Below are positions 17,815-26,711 of a stretch of DNA of 64,000 nucleotides, piece by piece. Below the pieces are notes generated by a model. It was not told the origin of the DNA, did no database searches, and saw only the letters and a program-made list of their open reading frames with translations. The position numbers and the translations under genes were made by a program. Within the stretch, counting starts at the first letter, position 1. Each line of letters begins with the position of its first letter. Origin of the DNA: Actinomycetes bacterium (GTDB lineage: Bacteria > Actinomycetota > Actinomycetes > Actinomycetales > Actinomycetaceae); NCBI GenBank assembly GCA_023426345.1, contig JAFAAX010000006.1, positions 1 to 64,000 of the forward strand, in the 5' to 3' direction.

Positions 17815-18084
17815 ATGGTCACGGCAGTCTCGTACACCAGTTTCCGCAAGAGCCTGAAGAGTCACATGCGTCAGGTGAATGAAGATGCGGACATGCTCCT
17901 GGTGACCAACACCGACCCTGCGGACAACGTCGTCGTGATGAGCGCAGCAGACTATGACTCTCTCATGGAGACGGTTCGCATTTACGAGAATCCGTACTTG
18001 CGAGACAAGGTCATTCGTGGCCTGGATCAGGCGAGCAAGGGCCGGGTCTCCTCTCATGATCTCCTCGGTCCGGAACCGTCGTGA
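17815..18084 (+). CDS. yefM: YefM-family antitoxin
   Basis: An 89-residue Phd/YefM antitoxin starting MVTAVSYTSFRKSLKSHM, the DNA-binding N-terminal fold, followed by the VVVMSAADYDSLMET segment characteristic of the family and a disordered tail that would wrap the toxin. ATG 17815 has GGGAGGG upstream. ATG 17797 is in frame but overlaps the third operator box. It neutralises the YoeB ribonuclease encoded by the overlapping downstream gene and represses the operon through the TGTACA boxes. Confidence 0.93.
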   Translation: MVTAVSYTSFRKSLKSHMRQVNEDADMLLVTNTDPADNVVVMSAADYDSLMETVRIYENPYLRDKVIRGLDQASKGRVSSHDLLGPEPS

Positions 18085-18335
18085 TCCTCGCGTGGACTGA
18101 GGAGGCTTGGAACGACTACGTGTCCTGGCAGGACCAAGACAGGAAGACCCTCAGGCGCATCAACAAGCTGCTTGCCGACATCGTGCGCCACCCCTTCGAG
18201 GGGATCGGCAAGCCAGAGCCCTTGAAGTGGGACTTTCACGGGACGTGGTCACGGCGGATCGACGCGACGAACCGTCTCATCTACACCGTCGTCGATGACA
18301 CCGTATCGGTTCTGTCTGCCAGGGATCACTACTGA
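18081..18335 (+). CDS. yoeB: YoeB-family ribosome-dependent mRNA interferase toxin
   Basis: An 84-residue toxin whose length and key residues coincide with E. coli YoeB: Glu46, Arg65, His83 and Tyr84 (C-terminal ARDHY) are all present at the same positions. It would bind the 70S A-site and cut mRNA during translation. The GTG start overlaps the yefM stop by four bases (GTGA at 18081-18084), giving antitoxin-first coupled expression. With both genes intact and the operator conserved, the module looks functional. It sits just upstream of the ilvBNC leader without evident functional link. Confidence 0.94.
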   Translation: MILAWTEEAWNDYVSWQDQDRKTLRRINKLLADIVRHPFEGIGKPEPLKWDFHGTWSRRIDATNRLIYTVVDDTVSVLSARDHY

Positions 18336-18436
18336 TAGTCGTCGGCGCTCCCTCCAGGGCAGGATGCGCAGACGGATCTCCATCCGAAGTGTGAGACGCC
18401 GGCATGGCGGGTCACGCGGGGCCGTACCGTGAAGCC

Positions 18437-18505
18437 GTGTTCGAGATTTCCACGACGGGCGTTGCGCTCCTGCTGGTACGCAGGCGTGCGGTTCCTGCCG
18501 TTTGA
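18437..18505 (+). CDS. ilvBNC leader peptide
   Basis: A 22-codon open frame beginning GTG TTC GAG ATT encodes [22 protein letters not shown]. Nine of 22 residues are Ile, Leu or Val (counting the GTG start), with an LLLV run in the middle, followed by a hairpin-plus-U-tract at 18532-18562 ahead of ilvB. This is the layout of a branched-chain amino-acid attenuator. GGCGTGCGG (18483-18491), overlapping the last codons, can pair with CCGCACGCC (18518-18526), giving a second helix that ribosome position could disrupt. No strong ribosome site is visible, so the exact start is uncertain. Confidence 0.8.
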   Translation: MFEISTTGVALLLVRRRAVPAV

Positions 18506-18531
18506 AATCCGGGTGGACCGCACGCCTTGAC

Positions 18532-18562
18532 CCCCACGCAGACGCGTCGGGGCCTTTTGTTT
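18532..18562 (+). terminator. ilvB attenuator terminator
   Basis: CCCCACGC (18532-18539) pairs with GCGT and GGGG (18544-18552, one bulged C) across an AGAC loop, followed by CCTTTTGTTT. It is 27 bases after the leader-peptide stop and 30 bases before the ilvB GTG, as expected of a transcription attenuator. Confidence 0.8.
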
Positions 18563-18591
18563 GGGAACCGCCCACACCGAGAGGACGCCTC

Positions 18592-20352
18592 GTGAGACAA
18601 GAACCGACGACGATGACCGGCGCGGCCGCCATCGTCGCAAGCCTGGAGGCGCTGGGGGTGACCGACATCTTCGGCCTGCCCGGTGGCGCCATCCTCCCCA
18701 CCTACGACCCGCTGATGGACTCCTCCGTCCGCCACATCCTGGTGCGCCACGAGCAGGGCGCCGGGCACGCGGCCGAGGGATATGCGCTGGCCACTGGCAA
18801 GGTCGGCTGCGCCATCGTCACGTCGGGCCCCGGCGCCACGAACACGCTGACGGCCCTGGCGGACGCCAACATGGACTCCGTGCCGATCGTCGTGATCTCC
18901 GGACAGGTCGGCGCGTCGCTCATCGGCAGCGACGCCTTCCAGGAGGCCGACATCGTCGGGGCGTCGATGCCGCTGACGAAGCACTCGTTCCTGGTCACCG
19001 ACGCCCGCGACATCCCCGCCCGCATCGCGGAGGCCTTCCACATCGCCTCCACGGGGCGCCCCGGCCCGGTCCTGGTCGACATCGCGAAGTCGGCGCAGAC
19101 GGCGCAGATCGAGTTCTCCTGGCCGCCCCGCATGGAACTGCCCGGCTACCATCCGGCGGGCAAGCCGCACGCCAAGCAGATCCGCGCCGCCGCGCGGGCC
19201 CTGGCCGCCGCGCAGGCGCCCGTCCTCTACGTCGGCGGCGGCGCCATCCGCTCCGACGCCTCGGAGGAGATCCGGGCGCTCGCGGACCTCTCCAATGCCG
19301 CGGTGGTCACCACGCTGACGGCGCGGGGCGCCCTGCCCGACTCCGACCGGCACAACCTGGGAATGCCGGGCATGCACGGCACCGTCGCCGCCGTGGGCGC
19401 CCTGCAACGCGCGGACCTGGTGGTCGCCCTGGGCGCTCGCTTCGACGACAGGGTCACCGGCAACCTCGATTCCTTCGCGCCGCGCGCCACGATCGTCCAC
19501 GTCGACATCGATGCCGCGGAGATCGGCAAGAACCGCCTCGCCGACATCCCGATCGTCGGCGATCTCAAGCAGACCGCGGCCGCCCTCGTCGAGGAGTTGC
19601 CCGCCGCCTACGAGAAGGCGGGCGGGGCGCCCGACCTCAGCGGATGGTGGCGCTACCTCGACCGCCTGCGCACGACGTACCCCCTGGGGTGGACCCCCAC
19701 GCAGGACGGGCGGCTGGCCCCCCAGTACGTCCTCCAGCGGCTCTCGGCGCTGGCGGGCCCCGAGGCCGTCTACGTGACGGGCGTGGGCCAGCACCAGATG
19801 TGGGCCGCGCAGTTCATCGACTACGAGCATCCCCGCACCTTCATCAGCTCCTCCGGCCTGGGGACGATGGGCTACTGCATCCCCGCCGCTATGGGCGCTC
19901 AGGTGGGACGCCCCGACGCCGCGGTGTGGGCGATCGACGGCGACGGATCCTTCCAGATGACCAATCAGGAGCTGGCCACCTGCACCGTCAACGACATCCC
20001 GATCAAGGTCGCGCTGATCAACAACTCGGTGCTGGGCATGGTCCGGCAATGGCAGTCGCTGTTCTACTCGCAGCGCTACTCGAACACGTCGCTGAACCCG
20101 CAGGACGGGGAGCAGATCCCGAACTTCGAGATGCTGGCGAACGCCTATGGCATCGAGGCGCGGACCGTGCGCACCGAGGAGGAGGTCGACGCCGCCATCG
20201 AGTGGGCGATGTCCGTCAACGACCGCCCGGTGTTCCTCGACTTCCGGGTCTCCAAGGACGCGATGGTGTGGCCGATGGTCGCGGCGGGCGTCTCCAACGA
20301 CGAGATCCGCTACGCCCAGGGCCTGGCCCCCGACTGGGGAGTGGAGGACTGA
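18592..20352 (+). CDS. ilvB: Acetolactate synthase, catalytic subunit
   Basis: A 586-residue thiamine-diphosphate enzyme that condenses two pyruvates to acetolactate (valine, leucine) or pyruvate with 2-oxobutyrate (isoleucine). The catalytic glutamate is E54 in [14 protein letters not shown]. The ThDP/Mg motif starts [12 protein letters not shown] near residue 450 and continues to ALINN. The FAD and central domains are full length. GTG 18592 (GAGGA six bases upstream) is chosen; ATG 18613 is the alternative. It is followed after three bases by ilvN. Expression is probably set by the leader-peptide attenuator. Confidence 0.96.
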   Translation: MRQEPTTMTGAAAIVASLEALGVTDIFGLPGGAILPTYDPLMDSSVRHILVRHEQGAGHAAEGYALATGKVGCAIVTSGPGATNTLTALADANMDSVPIVVISGQVGASLIGSDAFQEADIVGASMPLTKHSFLVTDARDIPARIAEAFHIASTGRPGPVLVDIAKSAQTAQIEFSWPPRMELPGYHPAGKPHAKQIRAAARALAAAQAPVLYVGGGAIRSDASEEIRALADLSNAAVVTTLTARGALPDSDRHNLGMPGMHGTVAAVGALQRADLVVALGARFDDRVTGNLDSFAPRATIVHVDIDAAEIGKNRLADIPIVGDLKQTAAALVEELPAAYEKAGGAPDLSGWWRYLDRLRTTYPLGWTPTQDGRLAPQYVLQRLSALAGPEAVYVTGVGQHQMWAAQFIDYEHPRTFISSSGLGTMGYCIPAAMGAQVGRPDAAVWAIDGDGSFQMTNQELATCTVNDIPIKVALINNSVLGMVRQWQSLFYSQRYSNTSLNPQDGEQIPNFEMLANAYGIEARTVRTEEEVDAAIEWAMSVNDRPVFLDFRVSKDAMVWPMVAAGVSNDEIRYAQGLAPDWGVED

Positions 20353-20355
20353 GAG

Positions 20356-20868
20356 ATGGCCACCATGCACACACTGTCCGTCCTGGTCGAGAACAAGCCG
20401 GGCGTCCTCACCCGCGTCGCCGGGCTGTTCGCCCGCCGCGCGTTCAACATCACGTCGCTGACGGTCGGGGAGACCGAGCACCCGGCGATCTCGCGCATGA
20501 CGATCATCGTCGATGCGGAGATCGCGCCGTTCGAGCAGGTCACGAAGCAGCTCAACAAGCTCGTCAACGTCATCAAGGTGGTGGAGCTGGACCCGGACGA
20601 CTCGGTCGAGCGCCAGCTCATGCTCATCAAGGTGCGCGCCGACGAATCACGGCGCACCGGGGTCCTCCAGATCGTGGACCTCTTCCGCGCGCATGTCGTC
20701 GACGTGCAGGCGGAGACCGTCGTCATCGAGTCGATCGGCTCGATGGGCAAGCTCGGCGCCCTGCTCCGCTCGCTGGAGCCCTACGGCGTCACGGAAATCG
20801 TGCAGTCGGGTGCCGTGGCCATCGGCCGCGGGTCCCGCTCGATCACGGATCAACTGAAGGAGAAATGA
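20356..20868 (+). CDS. ilvN: Acetolactate synthase, regulatory subunit
   Basis: A 170-residue small subunit with an N-terminal ACT domain ([21 protein letters not shown]) that senses valine, and the C-terminal ALS_ss domain ([21 protein letters not shown]) that activates IlvB. It starts three bases after ilvB and ends just before ilvC. Length and motifs are normal. It should confer valine feedback inhibition on the holoenzyme. Confidence 0.96.
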   Translation: MATMHTLSVLVENKPGVLTRVAGLFARRAFNITSLTVGETEHPAISRMTIIVDAEIAPFEQVTKQLNKLVNVIKVVELDPDDSVERQLMLIKVRADESRRTGVLQIVDLFRAHVVDVQAETVVIESIGSMGKLGALLRSLEPYGVTEIVQSGAVAIGRGSRSITDQLKEK

Positions 20869-20870
20869 CA

Positions 20871-21896
20871 ATGGCCGAGATCACCTACGATGACGACGCC
20901 GACCTGTCCATCATCCAGGGCAAGAAGGTCGCCATCATCGGCTACGGCTCGCAGGGCCACGCCCACGCGCAGAACCTCAAGGACTCCGGCGTTGACGTGG
21001 TCGTCGGCATCCGCCCCGGCTCGTCCTCGTGGGAGAAGGCCGAGAAGGCGGGACTGGCCGTGGCCGACGTGCCGGAGGCCGTCGCCCAGGGCGATGTCGT
21101 GATGATCCTGGTCCCCGACCAGGTTCAGCGCTACGTCTACGCCGAGCAGATCGAGCCGAACCTCAAGCCCGATGCCGCCCTGTTCTTCGCCCACGGGTTC
21201 AACATCCGCTACGGCTACATCAAGCCGGGGCCGGGCCACGACATCTGCATGGTCGCACCCAAGGGCCCCGGCCACAAGGTCCGCGCCTCCTTCGTCGAGG
21301 GCAAGGGCACCCCGGACGTCGTCGCCGTCGAGCAGGACGCCTCCGGCAACGCCTGGCCGCTCACACTGTCCTACGCGAAGGGCATCGGCGGGACGCGCGC
21401 GGGCGTCATCACGACGACGTTCACGGAGGAGACCGAGACGGACCTGTTCGGCGAGCAGGCCGTCCTGTGCGGCGGCGTCTCCCACCTCATCCAGGCGGGC
21501 TTCGAGACCCTCACCGAGGCCGGCTACCAGCCGGAGATCGCGTACTTCGAGGTGTGCCACGAGCTCAAGCAGATCGTGGACCTGATCAACGAGGGCGGCA
21601 TCACCAAGCAGCGCTGGTCCTGCTCGGACACCGCCGAGTACGGCGACTACGTCTCCGGCCCGCGGGTGATCGGCCCGCAGGTGAAGGAGGAGATGAAAGG
21701 TGTCCTCAAGGACATCCAGGATGGGACGTTCGCGCGCCGGTTCATCGCGGACCAGGACAACGGGGCGTTGGAGTTCAAGGCTCTGCGCGCCGAGGAGGAG
21801 CAGCATCCGATCGAGAAGACGGGCCAGGCCCTGCGCAAGCACTTCGGGTGGACTCAGGGCGACGACGACTACGTGGACGGGTCTGCGGCGCGCTGA
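20871..21896 (+). CDS. ilvC: Ketol-acid reductoisomerase (class I)
   Basis: A 341-residue enzyme that isomerises and reduces acetolactate to dihydroxyisovalerate, with NADPH and Mg. The Rossmann loop [13 protein letters not shown] begins at residue 24; VAPKGPGH, the [15 protein letters not shown] helix and the [13 protein letters not shown] catalytic helix are intact. ATG 20871 is preferred (AAGGAG eight bases upstream); ATG 20865 is also in frame and overlaps the ilvN stop. Pieces of a second ilvC, one of them a divergent but silent-site-only variant, lie at 24391-24540 and 26561-26646, so this gene appears to be the anchor of the accessory segment downstream. Confidence 0.96.
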   Translation: MAEITYDDDADLSIIQGKKVAIIGYGSQGHAHAQNLKDSGVDVVVGIRPGSSSWEKAEKAGLAVADVPEAVAQGDVVMILVPDQVQRYVYAEQIEPNLKPDAALFFAHGFNIRYGYIKPGPGHDICMVAPKGPGHKVRASFVEGKGTPDVVAVEQDASGNAWPLTLSYAKGIGGTRAGVITTTFTEETETDLFGEQAVLCGGVSHLIQAGFETLTEAGYQPEIAYFEVCHELKQIVDLINEGGITKQRWSCSDTAEYGDYVSGPRVIGPQVKEEMKGVLKDIQDGTFARRFIADQDNGALEFKALRAEEEQHPIEKTGQALRKHFGWTQGDDDYVDGSAAR

Positions 21897-21939
21897 CTGA
21901 GTCCGTCGGCTCTTCCCTCCTCGACATCGACGAGGGCGG

Positions 21940-21971
21940 CGCCCCCGGGAGGATGGTTCCTCCCGGGGGCG
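21940..21971 (+). terminator. ilvBNC terminator hairpin
   Basis: A perfect 13-bp GC-rich stem (21940-21952 with 21959-21971) with the loop ATGGTT, 44 bases after the ilvC stop. The word GACGAGGGCG (21929-21938) precedes it. A related arrangement follows the ilvC remnant at 24541-24624. Confidence 0.8.
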
Positions 21972-22310
21972 TCGTGTCGTTTGCAGATGGACGAATGAGT
22001 CATTCGACGGCTCTTACGGTGTGGCCGCAGCGGCACGGGGACTCGGCTCGCCTCCGCCACGACCTGCATCGATACAGTGCCCGTAGCAGTGGCCGCCTCG
22101 TCAGACGCTCGCTTCGGGCGGGCGATCCCGAGTTGGGCTATTTCTTGGCGATCAGATCGCCGGGCGTTCACAGGTGAACCCGCAGTCCCGAGCGTTACGA
22201 CTGTGCGATGGAATCTTGTCGGATCGAATGACGATCTCGATCCGGTGTCGTTGTTGTTGAGTCATCAAACGCGAGTGTCGAAGACTGTCGCGACTTCTCC
22301 GGGAGTCGGA
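21972..22310. other. Gene-free stretch between ilvC and the toxin-like gene
   Basis: No supported gene on either strand. This is where an immunity gene would be expected immediately downstream of the minus-strand toxin-like gene. Only a 37-codon frame (minus strand, ATG at about 22268) is open, with no ribosome site and no family resemblance. Confidence 0.5.
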
Positions 22311-24029
22311 TCAGAGGGTGCAGGGCGCCTCGTAAAGGTGACTTCGGTTGATATGGGGGTCTTCCACCTGATATATGGACAGATCCTTCGTCTCATGCGC
22401 GATGATCATCTCGCGAGTCCAATGCTCAGCGCGGGCTCTCAGCTGAGTGCATTTCCACTCGAACCCGGGCTTGTGGCCGATGTCGGGAATCGGGACACCG
22501 ATGATTGGTTCACCGGTGTTCGCATCGAGGTAGTACTTGCCGTCAGGTGTCTTGGGTGCCTTGGCAAGGATCTCGTCCCTCATTCGGGGCGTCAGGGCCG
22601 CTCGGGTCGCCGCTGGGTCGGCGCCAGCGCGGATGGCCTCCGCGGCCTTCGCGGACTCCGAGGCGCCCTTCGCGGTCTTGCCAGCGGCGATCCCTGCCTC
22701 GCCCTTCTGAAGGATCTTGGGGAGCACGGCAGCCGGAGCCACGGCAACAAGGGAGAGCCCTGCCGAGAGGTAGTCGCCGTCGATGGCATACCACGTCGCA
22801 TTTGTCGCGGCTGCGGTGAACCCGACGGCATTGAAGGGCGGGGGAGCGAACGCCGTGAGGGACAAGATGTCGAGCACGGTGTGGCCCCACTGCTGGACCC
22901 ATTGCCACACCGCGCGAGCAGCACTTTCGAGGCATGTCCAGTAGTCACTGGGATGCCACGAGCAGTCCGACCCTGAGACGGCGCTCTTGGCAACGACTTG
23001 GAGGACAGAAGCGTCGTGCAACGGGCCAAAGATGTCGGACGAAGCGTCTTCCTCTGTCGCTTGCTGGACGCCGGTGGCCCAGCTGGCCGAGTCAATCGCC
23101 GATGACAGTGCGGTGAGCGAGGCACTCGTCCCCACACTGCTGTCAGCGGTCTCGGGGAACTTGTGCTCGAACAGAAGGAAATGTGTGAAGGCGCCGACGG
23201 TGTAGTCGGTCCCCTCGATCTGGACCTCGTCGTGGTCGAAGTCTGTGAACGCCCACTCGCTTGCCGCGGGGTTTGCGGTGAGCGCAGCGGTCAACGCCAG
23301 TATCCCATCCGTCAGGTAGACGCCATTCGGCGACGGCGCGTACCCGATGTCCTCGCTGGGATGCGCTTCCGGCCAAGCCTTGTCACCTTCGCGGAGGTCG
23401 AACGCGTGGTAGGCAGCAGTCACTTGCTCGAGGAAGCTCTGGGACCAGTACCCGCGTGACAGGAGGAGGAGCAAGTTGGCCTTGTTGGCAAGGTCCTGCT
23501 TCTCGCGCAGTTTCCCATCTGAGTCGAAGAAGCCATCATGGGTGCCGTACAGATCCGACGGGACTGTCGTTGCGGCGATGAACTCCGACGTCCACGAGGT
23601 CGGCAGGGCCAGGTCGTCGAACCCATGGGTGGCCAGAGCGAGTGTGCCTGCCAGATCAGTCAGCGAAAGCTCGTAGGCGTCGGCATCGACGTCCATCTTG
23701 AGGGGGGAATCTGAGCTGGAACCGGCCACGGTGGCCAGAGCATCGCCGAGGTCACGGGGCGTCACCTTCGTGGTGAAGTAGTACGCGAACTCCGGCTCTC
23801 CCCGGTGTTCGGAGAGACTCTCCTCGAGAGCTTCCAGTTTTCCGTGCTTGAGCTCATTCGCGGCGGCACGTGCTTGCCCCTGAATGCCCCAGATCTGGTC
23901 TCGCGAGTGGAAGATTCCTGTCCCGACCGCCACGAGGACGGCGATGATCAACACAATCAACCAGCGCGACTTCCGTCGTGATGCGGCGTGCGGGGTCAGC
24001 GTGTGGTCCCGAGAGGAATCCCCGTGCAT
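22311..24029 (-). CDS. Membrane-anchored polymorphic-toxin-like protein with C-terminal GH-E nuclease domain
   Basis: A 572-residue protein starting at ATG 24029 (AGGAG five bases upstream). A basic stretch and one membrane helix (about 22-40, LIVLIIAVLVAVGTGIF) precede a long unrecognised acidic, alpha-rich region (50-400). Residues about 415-480 (FNAVGFTAAATNATWYAIDGD, then LSLVAVAPAAVLPK) look like the pre-toxin segment found before polymorphic toxin tips. The last 55 residues match the GH-E branch of the HNH/endonuclease VII group: Gly518-His519, Glu524, and a closing IYQVEDPHINRSH. The best guess is a contact-dependent or surface-exposed nuclease toxin. No immunity gene is evident next to it. 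Its base composition is visibly lower in GC than the ilv genes, which suggests transfer. Confidence 0.75.
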   Translation of the reverse strand: MHGDSSRDHTLTPHAASRRKSRWLIVLIIAVLVAVGTGIFHSRDQIWGIQGQARAAANELKHGKLEALEESLSEHRGEPEFAYYFTTKVTPRDLGDALATVAGSSSDSPLKMDVDADAYELSLTDLAGTLALATHGFDDLALPTSWTSEFIAATTVPSDLYGTHDGFFDSDGKLREKQDLANKANLLLLLSRGYWSQSFLEQVTAAYHAFDLREGDKAWPEAHPSEDIGYAPSPNGVYLTDGILALTAALTANPAASEWAFTDFDHDEVQIEGTDYTVGAFTHFLLFEHKFPETADSSVGTSASLTALSSAIDSASWATGVQQATEEDASSDIFGPLHDASVLQVVAKSAVSGSDCSWHPSDYWTCLESAARAVWQWVQQWGHTVLDILSLTAFAPPPFNAVGFTAAATNATWYAIDGDYLSAGLSLVAVAPAAVLPKILQKGEAGIAAGKTAKGASESAKAAEAIRAGADPAATRAALTPRMRDEILAKAPKTPDGKYYLDANTGEPIIGVPIPDIGHKPGFEWKCTQLRARAEHWTREMIIAHETKDLSIYQVEDPHINRSHLYEAPCTL

Positions 24030-24540
<511 letters not shown>

Positions 24541-24581
24541 CCGTGTCCGTCGGCATTTCCCTCCTCGATATTGACGAGGGC

Positions 24582-24624
24582 GGCGCCCCCTTTCCGGGAC
24601 CAGGCGGTCCGGGAAGGGGGCGCC
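24582..24624 (+). terminator. Terminator hairpin after the ilvC remnant
   Basis: GGCGCCCCC (24582-24590) pairs with GGGGGCGCC (24616-24624), with further pairing inside (TCCGGGACC against GGTCCGGGA). It stands at the same place relative to the ilvC remnant as the ilvBNC terminator does to ilvC, again preceded by GACGAGGGCG (24573-24582). The copied block therefore included the terminator region. Confidence 0.75.
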
Positions 24625-24694
24625 GTGTTGTGCCGGACGAAGTTCGGATCTCTTGCACACGCTGCGGCAGTGAAGCTACCTGGGACAGTAGTCG

Positions 24695-25179
24695 TCAGAA
24701 ATGCAGTCCAAGTCGACGGTAGACAGTGAAGGGATCCATTGCAGGAACATCGAGTGCTGCACACGCATCCGGGATGAGGATTCGTGTGCGTGACCGGGGT
24801 GCGGACTTCTCAAACGTGACAACCGAATGCCGTCCGGCATGGGCTTGTGCGACCAGGAAGTAGTCCGCGACGCCGAGGAACTGCTGGACAGCTGCGTCCG
24901 TGTAGAGCCGATCTGGACTGCTCGCCCACTCGGACAGTACCGACATTGAGGGGAAGTCTCCGGTGCCTGGGACAACCAGAATGATCCGGGCATCTTGTCG
25001 GCCCAGGCCGTGAGGTCTCCCCCGTCTCCATCGTTGATCTCCCTCTTCACCTGAGCTACTGAGGCAAGAACTCCCTGATCGTGTTGGCGTTCGAGCCACG
25101 TCCAGAAACTGGGAGCGATCTGTTGGTGGCAATACCTGCGCGAGGCATCGATCAGCACATTTGAATCGAGGAGATACAC
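24695..25179 (-). pseudogene. DUF4411 PIN-domain toxin, split by a frameshift
   Basis: From GTG 25179 the frame reads MYLLDSNVLIDASRRY to GSFWLSQ, the N-terminal half of a DUF4411 PIN protein (acidic Asp in LLDSN). The C-terminal half (FLGVADYFLVAQAHAGRHSV, then ILIPDACAALDVPAMDPF to LGLHF) continues in the neighbouring frame and ends at 24695. The switch falls near 24970-24980 and would be repaired by adding one base. The family would be a ribonuclease of the VapC fold of about 160 residues. The start lies five bases after the ImmA-like gene, whose 3' end supplies GGAGAGG. It is either a broken toxin or a sequencing error; no slippery signal for programmed shifting is obvious. Confidence 0.8.
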
Positions 25180-25184
25180 GGATC

Positions 25185-26357
25185 TCAGCCCTCTCCGATC
25201 TCTCGTGCGTACCGGTCGAAGGTTGAAGTCCTTGTGAAGGACATGAGCCGCAAGGCCTCGGTCATGGGGGTTGTTCCCTGGGCCGCGTCGCGGATGATCG
25301 CTCGGCTCAGGGTCGGCCCGATCTTGAAGAACTGGTTCCTGTAGAAGTCTCCTCCACTGGACTTGGGAGCCGTGTCGATGAGGTTGACCAGACGCAGGAC
25401 CTCGTGTTCGTACGCAACATCGAAGTCATGAGGGGCGATGAGGGCAAGCTCGCGAAGCTTGATGAGGACCACGAGGGTAGAGCATCGGTAATAGTTGCCG
25501 AGGCGATCGAGTTCGCCGGCGCGCGCGTCGTCATCCGTGAAGTCGACGTTCCCACGGTGACGTTCGCGAAGGTCCGCCCGGGGGACAGCGATCTCGGCAG
25601 CCACGGCATCGCACCAACGCTCCACGCTGTTCGTTCGGTTGCGCAGCGGCTCCCCACCAGCACTGATACCCGTCTGTCCCAACCACACGTGGGCAAACTC
25701 GTGAAGGAGGGAGAAGACTTGTCCTCGTTTCGTGTCAACGCCATTCACGAACACCAGCGGTGCCGTTGCGGAGGGCAGACCGAACCCGCGGAATTCCGTC
25801 AGGTCGAGCATGCGATGGGTGTTGTTCTCGACCATGGAGCTGATGACGATCAATCCACCCAACGCTTCGAAACGATCGACGAGCCACCGACGCGCGTCAT
25901 TGACGGATCGCAGGCGCACGCGACGTTCCAACCCGTAGTCGAGTGCTTGCGTGATCATCGCCGCCGTGTCGTCAACGGAGGCTGCTCGCGCGCTCCCGAC
26001 AAAGGAAAGCGGTTCGACAGCTCCCAGCCGCGCGAGGTAGTCCTCGTACCAACCTTGCCGACGTTGGTTGAGAAAGATGGTGTCGAGCAGGTTGTCACTC
26101 GCGGCCACGGTCGGTCCACGCCCTGGACGGAAGTCGGGAATGGGAAGCTGCTCGGCTGGGGGCGTGGGAAGGAAAAGTGCTCCGACCGGCACATGGGTGA
26201 ACCGCGCAATCTCCTCCACTTGGGCGAGGCTGGGCTCATCAACGGAGTTCAGCCAGCGATCCCACTTCCGGAAGCGGGATCGCATCGTATGGTCGTCATG
26301 CCCGCTGCGGCGCTGCGCCCACCGAAGGACAGGCGCGTGGACAGCAACTGTGCTCAC
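25185..26357 (-). CDS. XRE-like plus ImmA/IrrE metallopeptidase
   Basis: A 390-residue protein starting at GTG 26357 (AGGAG five bases upstream). The N-terminal 60-80 residues look like a helix-turn-helix of the XRE type with a recognisable FTHVPVGALFLPTPP end. The rest is the ImmA/IrrE (COG2856) peptidase fold with the zinc motif HEFAH at 219-223 and a downstream acidic helix (WCDAVAAEIAVP). Fusion proteins of this kind often precede a DUF4411 PIN gene and are predicted to act with it as a toxin-antitoxin pair, the peptidase half removing or controlling a repressor or toxin. The partner here is frameshifted. Relatively low GC content for the window. Confidence 0.88.
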   Translation of the reverse strand: MSTVAVHAPVLRWAQRRSGHDDHTMRSRFRKWDRWLNSVDEPSLAQVEEIARFTHVPVGALFLPTPPAEQLPIPDFRPGRGPTVAASDNLLDTIFLNQRRQGWYEDYLARLGAVEPLSFVGSARAASVDDTAAMITQALDYGLERRVRLRSVNDARRWLVDRFEALGGLIVISSMVENNTHRMLDLTEFRGFGLPSATAPLVFVNGVDTKRGQVFSLLHEFAHVWLGQTGISAGGEPLRNRTNSVERWCDAVAAEIAVPRADLRERHRGNVDFTDDDARAGELDRLGNYYRCSTLVVLIKLRELALIAPHDFDVAYEHEVLRLVNLIDTAPKSSGGDFYRNQFFKIGPTLSRAIIRDAAQGTTPMTEALRLMSFTRTSTFDRYAREIGEG

Positions 26358-26711
26358 GACTGCTCCTCTCGGGCTTTTCCGGTTCCTGTTGGTTCATGCT
26401 AAGGCACGCCGTCTTCATCTGGCCGACCTTCGATCGCGTCGGGTGCCAGCCAGAGGAGTCTGTGTGATCTGCGGAGTGTGACCGTCGATCATTCATCGGT
26501 TCGGAGGCGAGACGTCCCCTGACAGTTCATTCCCTCCTCTGAGCGCTGTTGCAGCGGAGTAGGACGCCTCCGGCGACGCCCGGCCGCTCACGCTGTCCTA
26601 CGCGAAGGGCATCGGGGGACGCGCGCGGGCGTCCTCACGACGACGTCTCCGACCCGCACGTCCATCGGGCCACTGTCGTCGCGCCGACGGTTGAGCCTCC
26701 CTGAACCGTTC
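26358..26711. other. Intergenic stretch holding the second ilvC remnant
   Basis: Upstream of the ImmA-like gene and downstream of the deoR-type gene. No coding sequence is supported. The only recognisable content is the 86-bp ilvC scrap at 26561-26646. Confidence 0.5.
26561..26646 (+). pseudogene. ilvC: ilvC internal remnant (decayed)
   Basis: These 86 bases align with ilvC 21334-21420, starting AGGACGCCTCCGGC and ending ACGACGACGT. Unlike the remnant at 24391, it has amino-acid-changing substitutions (Asn to Asp and Trp to Arg codons, Ile to Leu) and a one-base deletion in the GGCGGG run, so it has been decaying. It has the same orientation as ilvC and lies 4.7 kb downstream of it. Confidence 0.85.

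Noticed and set aside
18561..20870. Long upstream extension of the ilvC frame through ilvB and ilvN
   Set aside because: The extension is a shadow of ilvB and ilvN. Ketol-acid reductoisomerase begins at ATG 20871 with its own ribosome site.
21869..22310. Short minus-strand frames as an immunity gene for the GH-E toxin
   Set aside because: The 100-codon frame overlaps the ilvC end and terminator, and the 37-codon frame has no ribosome site. Neither looks like a known immunity family.
24970..24985. Programmed frameshift in the DUF4411 gene
   Set aside because: I see no slippery heptamer or downstream structure of the usual kind; the break is better explained as mutation or sequence error.
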